Shown here in pieces: positions 8,966-18,920 of a stretch of DNA of 64,000 nt. The notes under the pieces are model-generated. The model ran no database searches. It was not told where the DNA came from and worked only from the letters and a program-made list of their open reading frames with translations. This DNA comes from CAZHHH01 sp052400685. GTDB taxonomy: Bacteria > Bacteroidota > Bacteroidia > Bacteroidales > Marinilabiliaceae. The position numbers and the translations under genes are program-made. The stretch is from the NCBI GenBank assembly GCA_052400685.1, contig JBQTGJ010000017.1; one strand, written 5' to 3'. Every line of letters begins with the position of its first letter. Within the stretch, counting starts at the first letter, position 1.

Positions 8966-11900
8966 ATGAAAGAGATTCTACTATTAAAAAAGGTTTTTTG
9001 TACCTTTTTATTGTTAATGTCTGTGAATTTGGGACTCTTTTCTCAAAATATCACAGTAACCGGTAACGTTACCGACGCTTCGGGCGCCTCTCTTCCGGGT
9101 GTGAACATTGTATTGGAGGGTACTCAACAAGGTACTGTTTCTGATGTTGATGGTAATTATAGAATTGAAGTGCCTGCCGACGGTGTTCTGCAATTTAATT
9201 TTATAGGTTTTTCGGTCCAAAGCCTGCCTGTTAATCAGCAATCAGTGATTAATGTGACGCTTCAGGAAGATCTTATGAGTCTCGAAGAAGTGGTTGTGGT
9301 TGGTTATGGTACGCAGCGAAAAGAAGCTGTAACAGGATCGGTCGCTTCAGTTAAAGGTGATATCGTGCGTGAAGTACCGGCTTCAAACATTACACAGGCT
9401 TTGCAGGGACGTGTATCTGGTGTTGAAATGTCACAGACTTCCTCTAAACCAGGGGCTGAAATGCAAATTCGTATTCGGGGTACACGATCACTTAATGCAA
9501 GTAACGATCCATTGGTAGTACTCAATGGAATTCCTTTTGCCGGTTCTATAGGCGATATTAATCCTAACGACATTAAAAGTATCGATATTTTAAAAGACGC
9601 GTCTGCAACGGCTATCTATGGTTCGCGTGGTGCCAATGGCGTCATTTTAATAACTACTGAAAATGGCCGTAAAGGGCAAACTGCTCAGTTTACTTATAAT
9701 GGCTACCATGGTTTGAAGACTCTTTTTGCGCGTTATCCAATGATGGATGGCCCTACATTTGCTGCAATGCGTGATGTGGCAGGGAAGTATGAAACTGACG
9801 GTTTAGATGAATCGCGAGATGTCAATACGGATTGGCAGGATTTGTTATATCGAAACGGGATGGTGACAAGTCACAACATTGGGGTTTCAGGTGGTACTGA
9901 AAAAGGTAATTATAATTTTGGCATAGGTTACTATAAAGATGAGGCTATATTACCTGGGCAGGATTTTGAACGTTATTCAATACGAGGGACTTTAGAACAG
10001 GAAATTGGTAAAATATTTAAAGTTGGATTCACGACTAACAGTAATTACTCTGTAAATAATGGCAATAACTTAAGTCTTTATTCAACCTTAAGTAATTCGC
10101 CTATTGCCAATCCTTACAATGAAGATGGGTCGTTGAAATCTATCATTGAAATGCCTGATGATAAAAGTTGGGTTTACACTGAGGAATCAATCGATAATCT
10201 TGGCGATAAATGGATTGATCAGACAAGGGCTTTTGGCTCTTATAATACTCTGTATGGTGAGGTTAAAATTCCAGGGGTCGAAGGATTGAAATATCGCATT
10301 AATATTGGTTTGAATTATCGACAAAGTAATAGTGGAAATTACACTGGAGTTGGCGTTTTTAGCGGTAACTTAGATAACCCATCTAGCGCTTCTATCAGTA
10401 ATTCTCATAATATAAATTGGGCAATCGAAAATATGTTGACATACGATCGTACTTTTGCTCAAAAACATAATTTAAATATTGTCGCGTTGTATTCGGCTGA
10501 AGAGACCAAGTATAATAAGTCTCAGATTTCTGCAACTGATATTCCAGCTGATCATTTCCAGTTTTACAATTTGGGACAAGCACCAAGCACCAAAATAACT
10601 ATAGATCCTGATAATCAGTTATACAGTGAGAGCGGTTTGATGTCATGGATGGGGCGTGCCATGTATTCATATGATAATCGCTATATGTTGAGCGTGACGT
10701 TGCGCTCCGACGGTTCATCTCGATTAGCTGAAGGGCATAAATGGCACACATATCCAGCTGTGTCTGCAGGCTGGAATATTAATAATGAGTCTTTTATGGA
10801 AAGCCTTACTGCTATCAATTCTTTAAAATTGCGTATCGGTTATGGTCAGACTTCTAACCAGTCGGTTGATCCATACAAAACTTTAGGTCTTATGAGCACT
10901 AGACCTTATAATTTTGGAGATACCTATTCTACCGGAGCCTATGTGTCTGAATTACCAAATGATAATTTGGGATGGGAATATTCGGAAACAATGAACTATG
11001 GTGTTGATTTTTCGCTGCTGAATCATCGTTTGTCGGGTACTTTTGAGTATTATGTTCAAAAGACCAATGATATTTTATTAAGTGTTAATTTGCCAAGTAC
11101 ATCAGGAGTTAGCAGTTATTACGCTAATATCGGAGAATCAGAGAATAAAGGATTTGAAGTGTCTCTTAATGGTGTAATTTTAGACGATGTAGATGGTTGG
11201 ACATGGGAGGCAGGTGTTAATTTGTATGCAAATCGTAACAAGCTGCTTAAACTTGCTTCAGGGCAGATGACGGATGAAAGTAACTGGTGGTTTGTAGGTC
11301 ATCCCATTGATGTTGTTTACGACCACAAAAAAATTGGAATTTGGCAAGAAGATGATCCCTATTTACTTGAACTGGAAGGGACCGCCGGCGAACCAGGTAT
11401 GATAAAAGTTGAATATACAGGCGATTATGACGAAAATGGCGTTCCTACAAGACAAATTGGAGCTGATGACCGGCAAGTGATGAGTTTGGAGCCTGACTTC
11501 CAGGGTGGTTTTAATACTCGTGTGGCTTATAATAATTTTGATTTGAGCATTGTTGGATCTTTTAAAAGAGGTGGTACTCTAATTAGTAGTTTGTATTCAT
11601 CTTCTGGGTATTTGAATATGCTCAGTGGCCGTAGAGGAAATGTAGATGTCGATTATTGGACGCCTCAAAATACGGGAGCTGATTATCCTGCCCCTGGTGG
11701 TCCTACCAGTGGTGATAATCCTAAATATGGAAGTACACTCGGATATTTTGACGCCTCATTTTTAAAAGTTCGCACCATTTCGCTTGGCTATAATTTTCAT
11801 CAGGAATGGATGCAAAATATGGGTGTTGACAAATTTAGAATTTATTGTACCGTGCAGAATCCATTTGTTATTTTTTCACCATATAAAAGAGAATCGGGAA

Positions 11901-12037
11901 TGGATCCTGAAACCAACTCATATGGTGATGAAAATGCAGCTGTATCATATAGTGAGAATTTGAAACGTTTACTGACTATTGGTACAAATACACCATCTAC
12001 TCGAAACTATTTGATTGGTATTAATTTGACATTTTAA
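8966..12037 (+). CDS. SusC-like TonB-dependent receptor (xylan locus pair 2)
   Basis: Second outer-membrane oligosaccharide importer. After a signal peptide ending at SLFSQ-type residues there is a carboxypeptidase-regulatory-like domain (VTGNVTDASGASLPGVNIVLEGT). A TonB box/plug follows (LEEVVVVGYGTQRKEAVTGS, LQGRVSGVE, IRIRGTRSL, DASATAIYGSRGANGVI), then a full barrel ending GINLTF. The in-frame ATG at 8933 gives a longer, less signal-like N-terminus, so the ATG at 8966 is preferred. Its SusD partner begins 10 bp downstream. Two susCD pairs in one xylan locus is a recurrent Bacteroidetes arrangement and suggests uptake of different oligomer sizes or decorations (inference). Confidence 0.94.
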   Translation: MKEILLLKKVFCTFLLLMSVNLGLFSQNITVTGNVTDASGASLPGVNIVLEGTQQGTVSDVDGNYRIEVPADGVLQFNFIGFSVQSLPVNQQSVINVTLQEDLMSLEEVVVVGYGTQRKEAVTGSVASVKGDIVREVPASNITQALQGRVSGVEMSQTSSKPGAEMQIRIRGTRSLNASNDPLVVLNGIPFAGSIGDINPNDIKSIDILKDASATAIYGSRGANGVILITTENGRKGQTAQFTYNGYHGLKTLFARYPMMDGPTFAAMRDVAGKYETDGLDESRDVNTDWQDLLYRNGMVTSHNIGVSGGTEKGNYNFGIGYYKDEAILPGQDFERYSIRGTLEQEIGKIFKVGFTTNSNYSVNNGNNLSLYSTLSNSPIANPYNEDGSLKSIIEMPDDKSWVYTEESIDNLGDKWIDQTRAFGSYNTLYGEVKIPGVEGLKYRINIGLNYRQSNSGNYTGVGVFSGNLDNPSSASISNSHNINWAIENMLTYDRTFAQKHNLNIVALYSAEETKYNKSQISATDIPADHFQFYNLGQAPSTKITIDPDNQLYSESGLMSWMGRAMYSYDNRYMLSVTLRSDGSSRLAEGHKWHTYPAVSAGWNINNESFMESLTAINSLKLRIGYGQTSNQSVDPYKTLGLMSTRPYNFGDTYSTGAYVSELPNDNLGWEYSETMNYGVDFSLLNHRLSGTFEYYVQKTNDILLSVNLPSTSGVSSYYANIGESENKGFEVSLNGVILDDVDGWTWEAGVNLYANRNKLLKLASGQMTDESNWWFVGHPIDVVYDHKKIGIWQEDDPYLLELEGTAGEPGMIKVEYTGDYDENGVPTRQIGADDRQVMSLEPDFQGGFNTRVAYNNFDLSIVGSFKRGGTLISSLYSSSGYLNMLSGRRGNVDVDYWTPQNTGADYPAPGGPTSGDNPKYGSTLGYFDASFLKVRTISLGYNFHQEWMQNMGVDKFRIYCTVQNPFVIFSPYKRESGMDPETNSYGDENAAVSYSENLKRLLTIGTNTPSTRNYLIGINLTF

Positions 12038-12047
12038 AAGAACGATA

Positions 12048-14009
12048 ATGAAAAGAGGATATATTAACTTTATTATTGGAGCGGTTGTTTTGCTGAATTT
12101 GTCGGTAACATCATGCTCTGACGTGTTGGACGAAACGCCGCGCAGTATTTATGAGCCAAGTGCCTTTAAAACAGAAGAAGGGGTTATGGGAGGGTTAACT
12201 TCAATGTACGCCCATCTTCGTTATATTTATGGACAGGCCTACTATTATAACGCTTGTCAAACAGGTACCGATGAAGCTACTTATGCCCAAAGCGCGGACG
12301 GTAATTTTAAGGATCATGATCTCTCGGGTGTTGGAACCCTTACGGCTTCAACCAGTCGTTCGGATGTGTTGTGGGGAACTGCATTTTCTAACATAAATAC
12401 GGCTAGCGGTATTATTGAAAATGCCGAAGTTGTAGGAACTATTTCGGATGCTTTAATCGCAGAAGCCCGTTTTTTTCGTGCATTCGACTATTTTTTGTTG
12501 GTGCAAACTTTTGGTGGCGTACCGTTGGATTTAGGAGCTGGTATTATGGAGTTCAATACTTCAACTTCAAGAACATCTGTTCGTAATACCGTACCTGAAG
12601 TATATACTATTGGTATATTCCCGGATTTGATAAAGGCTGTTGAAAATTTGCCAGAAGCGGGACGCGTAACAGGTGGTGTTACAAAAACTGCAGCACGTTT
12701 ATTTTTAGCCAAAGCTTATCTGACATATGCATGGTGGTTAGAAAATCCAAATAATATTTCGACATACCCGGAGTGTGATCGGGTTGATCCGGATGGACAT
12801 GATGCTTCATGGTACTTTCAACAGGCGTACGATATAGCTGTTGAAGCAATTGATAATCCTGGGACTTTTGGCTTGCAGGAGACGTTTTATGATGTTAACC
12901 TGGCACAGAATGATCGCAATAATGAAATTTTATTGTATGCCGATCATACTGAAGATAGTGAATATTATAATGGTGGTAGTCTTTCATATGGTAGTGGTTC
13001 AGCACCTGACAATTTTGCCGTTTGGATGATGACCTGGAATTACACAAATATTAGAAGTTCCGTTGATGAGACCTGGACGGATTTGAAGAGTTCTGTTCAG
13101 CGTGAAGCAGCTCAGGCCTACGGCCGTCCATGGACACGTATGTGCCCCACTATTGGTGTGATTGAAAATACTTTTGCCGATAAGGCTAATGATTCCCGTT
13201 ATGACGGAACTTTTGTAACAAGTTATCGGGCAAACTGGCCCAAAGGTGGCGTTGACAATGATTATTTGTATAATGCTAATAATATGATTGTATATCCGGG
13301 AGACGCTATTTTAACGTTTTTAGATGAAGAACCTGCAACAACAATTGATTACTCAAATTCAGTTTACAAGAGTAATATTGGTGCAGGTGTATTACCTGGA
13401 AGATCCGATTATGTAATTTCTCCCCGTGGAATTAGTCGTTTAACATATCCTGGTTTATGGAAGTTGGGTTGTTACCGGACTGATAATGGCAATGGACTGG
13501 GGCAACCTAATGCCGCCAGTACGCGTCCCTTTAATATAGCTAAATTCTCAGAGTTATATTTTGTTGCAGCAGAAGCCGCAGTAAAAGGCGCATCAACTCA
13601 AGAGGGTAAAACGGCTGTTGATTTAATCAATATTATTCGTGCTCGTGCAGGGAAGTGGCGTTGGGATAATAATGGCAATTCGGAGAAAGTTGAAGACAGG
13701 AGTGCTGATATGATTGCTGCAACACCTTCTGTTATTACCATTGATTATATTCTCGCAGAACGTTCTCGAGAGTATTATGGCGAAGGATACCGTTGGTTTG
13801 ACTTAGTTCGTACGCAAACATGGGCTGATTTGGCTGGTTTATATGAGATTTGCGGGTCTGGTCTCGGCGATCATACACCTGTTTCTTATTCTCGAACAAT
13901 TGAAGATTATCACTATTTACGTCCTATTCCACAGGGTCAGTTAGACGCTTTGGAAATGACGGAACAAGAAAAGTATGATTATCAAAATCCGGGCTATCGG
14001 GATTTATAG
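12048..14009 (+). CDS. SusD/RagB-like outer-membrane lipoprotein (pair 2)
   Basis: Glycan-binding lid of the second SusC. The N-terminus has a lipoprotein signal ending VTSC-SDVLDE, a typical SusD mature start. SusD helices appear as EARFFRAFDYFLLVQTFGGVPL. The C-terminal RagB/SusD region includes ELYFVAAEAAVKG, INIIRARAG and LAERSREYYGEGYRWFDLVRTQ, and the end has the common LRPIPQGQLDA motif. At 653 aa it is longer than the 500-550 aa typical of SusD, consistent with the large loops of xylan-type members. It is the last gene of a two-gene unit and is followed by a strong terminator. Confidence 0.93.
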   Translation: MKRGYINFIIGAVVLLNLSVTSCSDVLDETPRSIYEPSAFKTEEGVMGGLTSMYAHLRYIYGQAYYYNACQTGTDEATYAQSADGNFKDHDLSGVGTLTASTSRSDVLWGTAFSNINTASGIIENAEVVGTISDALIAEARFFRAFDYFLLVQTFGGVPLDLGAGIMEFNTSTSRTSVRNTVPEVYTIGIFPDLIKAVENLPEAGRVTGGVTKTAARLFLAKAYLTYAWWLENPNNISTYPECDRVDPDGHDASWYFQQAYDIAVEAIDNPGTFGLQETFYDVNLAQNDRNNEILLYADHTEDSEYYNGGSLSYGSGSAPDNFAVWMMTWNYTNIRSSVDETWTDLKSSVQREAAQAYGRPWTRMCPTIGVIENTFADKANDSRYDGTFVTSYRANWPKGGVDNDYLYNANNMIVYPGDAILTFLDEEPATTIDYSNSVYKSNIGAGVLPGRSDYVISPRGISRLTYPGLWKLGCYRTDNGNGLGQPNAASTRPFNIAKFSELYFVAAEAAVKGASTQEGKTAVDLINIIRARAGKWRWDNNGNSEKVEDRSADMIAATPSVITIDYILAERSREYYGEGYRWFDLVRTQTWADLAGLYEICGSGLGDHTPVSYSRTIEDYHYLRPIPQGQLDALEMTEQEKYDYQNPGYRDL

Positions 14010-14027
14010 AAAATGCTCTCAATTTTT

Positions 14028-14059
14028 AAAAAAGGAGTTGCATCTGCAACTCCTTTTTT
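14028..14059 (+). terminator. Rho-independent terminator after the second susD
   Basis: A near-perfect hairpin whose arms read AAAAAAGGAGTTG and CAACTCCTTTTTT, with a short CATCTG loop, starts 19 bp after the stop codon. The A-rich and T-rich arms could make it bidirectional, but no convergent gene exists here. Confidence 0.9.
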
Positions 14060-14151
14060 AACTTATTAAATTCACTCATTTGTTGTCGCTTATTTTGTGT
14101 GAAAATTAAAATTTATTTGCAGTATTAAGATATTCTTTATTCTAAGTGTTT

Positions 14152-16095
14152 ATGTTTTCTATTTATCGTCATTTATGTTTACTTTTTGTCTTTTTATGGT
14201 TGTTTGAAGTTTCACCTGCTCAACTTTATTTGCCTGTTTTAGTGTCTGACCATATGGTCTTGCAACGGAATGACAGCGTTAACATCTGGGGCTGGAGTAA
14301 GGCCGGTGATAAAGTCTCTCTTGACTTTCGAAACAGGCAGTATGATTCGGTTGCCGATTCCAGCGGAAGATGGTGTGTCGGGTTAACAACTGGTGATGCC
14401 GGAGGTCCTTATAAAATGACCATTTTTTCCGCTGATTCAACCATCATTCTTAATGATATTTTATTGGGCGATGTGTGGTTGTGTTCCGGTCAGTCGAATA
14501 TGGAGTTGCCCATCAGACGGGTGTTACCGTTGTATAAAGAAGAGATGTCGAAGGCCGAAAATGCTGAGATTAGGTATTTTGAAGTTCCCAAAACATATAA
14601 TTTTAAGAGCGCTCAAAAACGATTAGACGGGGGACGTTGGCAAAAAGTAACGCCGGAGTCCGTACTTTCATTTTCGGCGGTTGCCTATTTTTTTGCTGCA
14701 GAACTTAATACTAAATACAAAGTTCCAATTGGAATTATTAATGCCAGCCTGGGAGGATCTCCGGTCGAAGCCTGGATGAGTGAAACTTCTTTAAAGTCGT
14801 TTCCGCCTTATTATGATGAAATGCAAAGGTTTAAAAGCGATTCTTTGATTGAAGTCATTGAGGCAGAAAATCAATCCAATAGAGATGATTGGTACCGCCA
14901 GTTAAACGCTTCTGATCCCGGTGTTTTGGCAACACCTTCCTGGTGGTCCGAAGCTATTAATGATTCAGACTGGTCTTCATATACTGTGCCGGGTTATTGG
15001 AACATTGCTAATGAAAAGGCCGGAAATGGATCAGCCTGGTTTCGTAAAATTTTTGAATGGCCTGATAGTCTCTTAGGTTCCGAAGCTTTTTTAAACCTGG
15101 GGCGCATTATCGATGCCGATTCGGTAATTATTAATGGCTGTTTTATAGGGAGTACCTCCTATCAGTATCCTCCACGCTGGTATCACATACCTAAAGATGT
15201 GTTAAAAGCGGGTAAAAATGTAATTGTTGTGCGCATCATTAATGAAAATGGTTCTGGTGGTTTTGTGCCCGATAAGCCTTACGAAATAACTGCCGGTAAT
15301 TTTTCGGTTAATTTAACCGGTGAATGGCATTGGAAAATGGGAGCTGTTATGGCACCGGCCAAACCGCAAACGTTTATCCGATGGAAACCCGGGGGGTTGT
15401 TTAATGCGATGATTGCTCCTTTGGTTGCTTATACTATCAAAGGCACTCTTTGGTATCAAGGCGAATCAAATGTGGGACAGGCCAATGATTATAGTCAATT
15501 GTTTCCGACAATGATAACGAACTGGAGAAGTTGCTGGAGACAAGGTGACTTTCCTTTTTTGTATGTGCAGCTGGCCAATTTGAATAAAGCGTGTGCGGAA
15601 CCTTGTGAGAGTGACCTTGCTCAATTGCGGGAGGCACAAGCATCGGCTCTTGCACTTCCAAATACGGCTATGGCTGTGACATATGATATTGGTGAATGGA
15701 ATGATATTCATCCATTAAATAAAAAGGAAGTCGGGCATCGTTTGGCGCTGGCGGCTCAAAAGGTGGCCTACCACGAAGATGTTGTTTATTCCGGACCGCA
15801 ATTTGAGTCTATTACAGTTGTCGGCCATAAATGTACCGTATCCTTTAGTCATGCCGAAAACGGATTGAAGTGTGAAGGTAAGGACCTGACCGGATTTGCC
15901 GTGGCAGGAAGAGATGGAAAGTGGATGTGGGCCAATGCTGCAATTAAAGGCTGTAAGGTTGAAGTATGGAATGATGATGTACCTGATCCCGTAAAAGTAA
16001 GATATGCATGGGCCGATAATCCCCAAAATGCACGGTTATTTAATGTTGATGGTTTGCCGGCAATCCCATTTGAAGCTATTATCGCACCTTTTTAA
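14152..16095 (+). CDS. SASA-type carbohydrate acetyl esterase (sialate O-acetylesterase family; likely xylan deacetylation)
   Basis: SGNH-like esterase expected to remove O-acetyl groups from xylan or xylo-oligosaccharides. The N-terminal beta-rich part follows a signal peptide ending SPAQ. The catalytic block I is CSGQSNME with the nucleophile serine near residue 115, and LWYQGESN and the C-terminal NDIHP-LNKKEVGHR supply the remaining family motifs. A galactose-binding-like/jelly-roll insertion lies roughly at residues 250-380 (WFRKIFEWPDS to GSGGFVPDKPYE), as in several Bacteroidetes members assigned to CE20-like esterases. A GTG start at 14146 is possible, but the ATG at 14152 gives the cleaner signal peptide. 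The xylan specificity is inferred from neighbours; sialate is an alternative family substrate. Confidence 0.85.
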   Translation: MFSIYRHLCLLFVFLWLFEVSPAQLYLPVLVSDHMVLQRNDSVNIWGWSKAGDKVSLDFRNRQYDSVADSSGRWCVGLTTGDAGGPYKMTIFSADSTIILNDILLGDVWLCSGQSNMELPIRRVLPLYKEEMSKAENAEIRYFEVPKTYNFKSAQKRLDGGRWQKVTPESVLSFSAVAYFFAAELNTKYKVPIGIINASLGGSPVEAWMSETSLKSFPPYYDEMQRFKSDSLIEVIEAENQSNRDDWYRQLNASDPGVLATPSWWSEAINDSDWSSYTVPGYWNIANEKAGNGSAWFRKIFEWPDSLLGSEAFLNLGRIIDADSVIINGCFIGSTSYQYPPRWYHIPKDVLKAGKNVIVVRIINENGSGGFVPDKPYEITAGNFSVNLTGEWHWKMGAVMAPAKPQTFIRWKPGGLFNAMIAPLVAYTIKGTLWYQGESNVGQANDYSQLFPTMITNWRSCWRQGDFPFLYVQLANLNKACAEPCESDLAQLREAQASALALPNTAMAVTYDIGEWNDIHPLNKKEVGHRLALAAQKVAYHEDVVYSGPQFESITVVGHKCTVSFSHAENGLKCEGKDLTGFAVAGRDGKWMWANAAIKGCKVEVWNDDVPDPVKVRYAWADNPQNARLFNVDGLPAIPFEAIIAPF

Positions 16096-16204
16096 TATCG
16101 GGATGTATCAATCGTACATAATAACGATGTTATTCTCGCGATAAGTTATACTTTTATTGTGATTTTTAGGTGATTATCTATTGAAAAAATTAATTATTAT
16201 CGTT

Positions 16205-18877
16205 ATGCAAATAGGAATTACACTTCGAAAGGCTAATATTTTAAAGCCGGCTCCGGTCATTCTTTATTTTTTGGTTGGTGCATTTTGGTTGGCAGGTTGT
16301 TCTCAGCCAAAATTACCTTATCAGGATACGTCACTTACATTTGAGGAGCGTGCCGCAGATTTGGTGTCGCGTATGACAGTGGAAGAAAAAGTGTCGCAGA
16401 TGCTTGATGAGGCACCGGCGATTGAACGATTAGGGGTTTCTGAGTACAACTGGTGGAATGAATGCCTGCATGGCGTGGGCCGCGCAGGATTAGCCACTGT
16501 TTTTCCGCAGGCCATTGGAATGGCAGCCATGTGGGACGAAGATCAGATGTTGCAGGTAGCTACAGCCATTTCTGATGAGGCTAGAGCCAAACATAGCGAA
16601 TTTGAAGCAAAAGGTGAACGTGGGCGTTATCAAGGATTGACTTTTTGGACGCCAAATATTAATATTTTCAGGGATCCCCGGTGGGGACGGGGTATGGAAA
16701 CTTATGGTGAAGACCCGTATCTGGTCGGCGAATTGGCCGTTAATTTTATTAAAGGTCTACAGGGTAACGATGAGAAGTATCTGAAAGTTGTGGCTACTGC
16801 CAAACATTTCGTGGTGCACAGTGGACCCGAACCCGACCGTCATAAATTTAATGCCACTCCGTCTGATTATGATTTGGTTGAGACCTATTTGCCGCATTTT
16901 AAGAAAACGGTTGAAGAGGCCCATGTTTATTCGGTTATGTGTGCCTATAATCGTCTGAATGGTCAGCCCTGTTGCGGGAGTGAATTTCTGGACAATCTTC
17001 TTAGAGTGGATTGGGGTTTTCAGGGGTATGTGGTTTCCGATTGTGGCGCTATACGTGATTTTTACCATCCCGGCGACCATGAAGTTGCAGCAGATGCTGC
17101 CGAGGCTTCTGCCATGGCAGTGAAAGGAGGCACTGACCTTAATTGCGGCAATTCTTATAAAGGTTTAATTGAAGCTTTAAATAAAGGTTTAATTTCTGAG
17201 GCAGAGATTGATCAGTCTGTTAAGCGTTTGATGCTGGCACGAATGAAGTTGGGCATGTTTGATCCGCCTGCCATGGTTCCCTATAACTCTATTCCTTATT
17301 CGGTGGTTGATAGTCGCGAAAATGCCGAACTGGCGCTCAAAACAGCCCAAAAGTCCATTGTGTTGCTTAAAAATGAGAATCAGATACTTCCTCTTGACAA
17401 GCAGATGGTTAAAAAAGTGGCTGTAATAGGTCCTAATGCTAATAATGAGGCCGTTTTATTAGGTAATTATAATGGTTTTCCATCTGACCCTAAAACTCCT
17501 TTTAATGGTATTGCGGAGAAGTTACCGATGGCCGAAGTTCAATATGCGTTAGGTACTTCCTGGGCCGAAGGCTATCCTTATCTTGAACCCGTGGCATCAA
17601 AGTATCTGTTTACGGATGAATCGTTGTCGCAAAACGGGTTGAAGAGTGAATACTTTAATCGTGAGGATTTTACGGGTGCTCCTGATTTTACGGGTGTTGA
17701 TGAGAGTTTGAATTTTGTGTGGTGGGATAAGGAACCTAAGCCGGGCATCGACAACAAGCTGTTTTCAGCTCGCTGGACGGGTGTTTTGGTACCACCTGTT
17801 ACCGGTAATTATCAACTCGGGGGTGACGGGTTTCCTGATTATGCCTTTTATTTAAATGATAGCTTACTGGCCGGAAGAAGTCAGGTTCATCATCCCGGTA
17901 CTAAATATAAGGGTGTGTATCTGGAAGCCGGCAAGTTATACAATGTTAGGTTTGAATTTCATCAGCGTCAAATGATGCGTCCAATGGCAAATATCAGATG
18001 GGAAATACCTGGCTTTGATCGTGAAAAGGAAGCCTTACATTTGGCGGCCACTTCTGATGTTATTGTTCTTTGCATGGGCTTAAGCCCATTGCTCGAAGGA
18101 GAAGAAATGGATGTGCATGTGCCGGGTTTTGCCGGGGGCGATCGTACCGATATTGCATTGCCTAAAATACAGTCTGATTTCATAAAATCAGTGATGGCGC
18201 TTAACAAGCCAACTGTTTTGGTTCTGATTAACGGGAGTCCGTTGGCATTTAATTGGGAAGCTGAGAATATCCCGGCCATCCTTGAAGCCTGGTACCCCGG
18301 ACAGGCCGGTGGACGAGCCATTGCAGATGTGCTTTTTGGCGATTATAACCCGGCGGGTCGATTGCCTTTGACATATTATAAATCGGTGAAGCAGTTGCCT
18401 GCCTTTGACGATTACAGTATGAAAGGTCGTTCATACAGATATTTTGAAGGCGAATCTTTGTATGAGTTTGGATTTGGTTTGAGCTACACCACTTTTGAAT
18501 ATTCTAATTTGCAGATGCTTAACGAAATTATGGCCGACGATTCGTTGGTTGTTAGTGTTGACGTAACCAATACCGGTCGTATGGATGGCGAAGAAGTGGT
18601 TCAATTGTATTTGAGTCATCCTGATAATGAATATGCGCCAATTCGCAGTCTGCAAGGTTTCAAAAGGGTTTTTCTGAAGAGAGGGGAAACAAAAACGATT
18701 GTCTTTAAGTTGGCTCCCTCACAATTGTCGCTATATCATCCTGAGTATGGTAAAGTGGTTTATGCTGGCCCGGTTGACTTATATGTTGGCAGTGCCCAGC
18801 CCAGTTCAGTCCGACTAAAAAATGAAGCTGTATTGACCGGTCGCGTTAAAGTTGTTGGTGAACTTATTTGTCAATAA
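16205..18877 (+). CDS. GH3 beta-xylosidase/glucosidase-like lipoprotein with PA14 insertion
   Basis: Exo-acting beta-glycosidase, most likely releasing xylose from xylo-oligosaccharides in the periplasm. A long n-region precedes a hydrophobic stretch and the lipobox WLAGC. The GH3 N-domain has NEClHGVGRAG-type residues, PNINIFRDPRWGRGMETYGEDP and VVSDCGAI with the nucleophile aspartate near residue 279. A PA14 domain is inserted in the second domain (about residues 478-615; SEYFNREDFTG through FHQRQMMRPMANIRW). A GH3 C-domain and a fibronectin III-like tail (FGLSYTTFEYSN onward) follow. A TTG at 16181 is the upstream alternative start. The xylosidase assignment rests on the subfamily-like motifs and on the xylan context; other beta-glycosides remain possible. 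Confidence 0.88.
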   Translation: MQIGITLRKANILKPAPVILYFLVGAFWLAGCSQPKLPYQDTSLTFEERAADLVSRMTVEEKVSQMLDEAPAIERLGVSEYNWWNECLHGVGRAGLATVFPQAIGMAAMWDEDQMLQVATAISDEARAKHSEFEAKGERGRYQGLTFWTPNINIFRDPRWGRGMETYGEDPYLVGELAVNFIKGLQGNDEKYLKVVATAKHFVVHSGPEPDRHKFNATPSDYDLVETYLPHFKKTVEEAHVYSVMCAYNRLNGQPCCGSEFLDNLLRVDWGFQGYVVSDCGAIRDFYHPGDHEVAADAAEASAMAVKGGTDLNCGNSYKGLIEALNKGLISEAEIDQSVKRLMLARMKLGMFDPPAMVPYNSIPYSVVDSRENAELALKTAQKSIVLLKNENQILPLDKQMVKKVAVIGPNANNEAVLLGNYNGFPSDPKTPFNGIAEKLPMAEVQYALGTSWAEGYPYLEPVASKYLFTDESLSQNGLKSEYFNREDFTGAPDFTGVDESLNFVWWDKEPKPGIDNKLFSARWTGVLVPPVTGNYQLGGDGFPDYAFYLNDSLLAGRSQVHHPGTKYKGVYLEAGKLYNVRFEFHQRQMMRPMANIRWEIPGFDREKEALHLAATSDVIVLCMGLSPLLEGEEMDVHVPGFAGGDRTDIALPKIQSDFIKSVMALNKPTVLVLINGSPLAFNWEAENIPAILEAWYPGQAGGRAIADVLFGDYNPAGRLPLTYYKSVKQLPAFDDYSMKGRSYRYFEGESLYEFGFGLSYTTFEYSNLQMLNEIMADDSLVVSVDVTNTGRMDGEEVVQLYLSHPDNEYAPIRSLQGFKRVFLKRGETKTIVFKLAPSQLSLYHPEYGKVVYAGPVDLYVGSAQPSSVRLKNEAVLTGRVKVVGELICQ

Positions 18878-18920
18878 GATAAAAGGGAATGATTTTGCTG
18901 AAATTTAAAGAAGATAATTT

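Noticed and set aside
9061..9074. Perfect palindrome CGGTAACGTTACCG as an operator
   Set aside because: It lies inside the second susC coding sequence, encodes part of the common regulatory-like domain start and lacks promoter context; probably codon coincidence.
15437..16026. Minus-strand open frames within the esterase gene
   Set aside because: They are shadows of the coding strand with no independent start context or recognisable domain.
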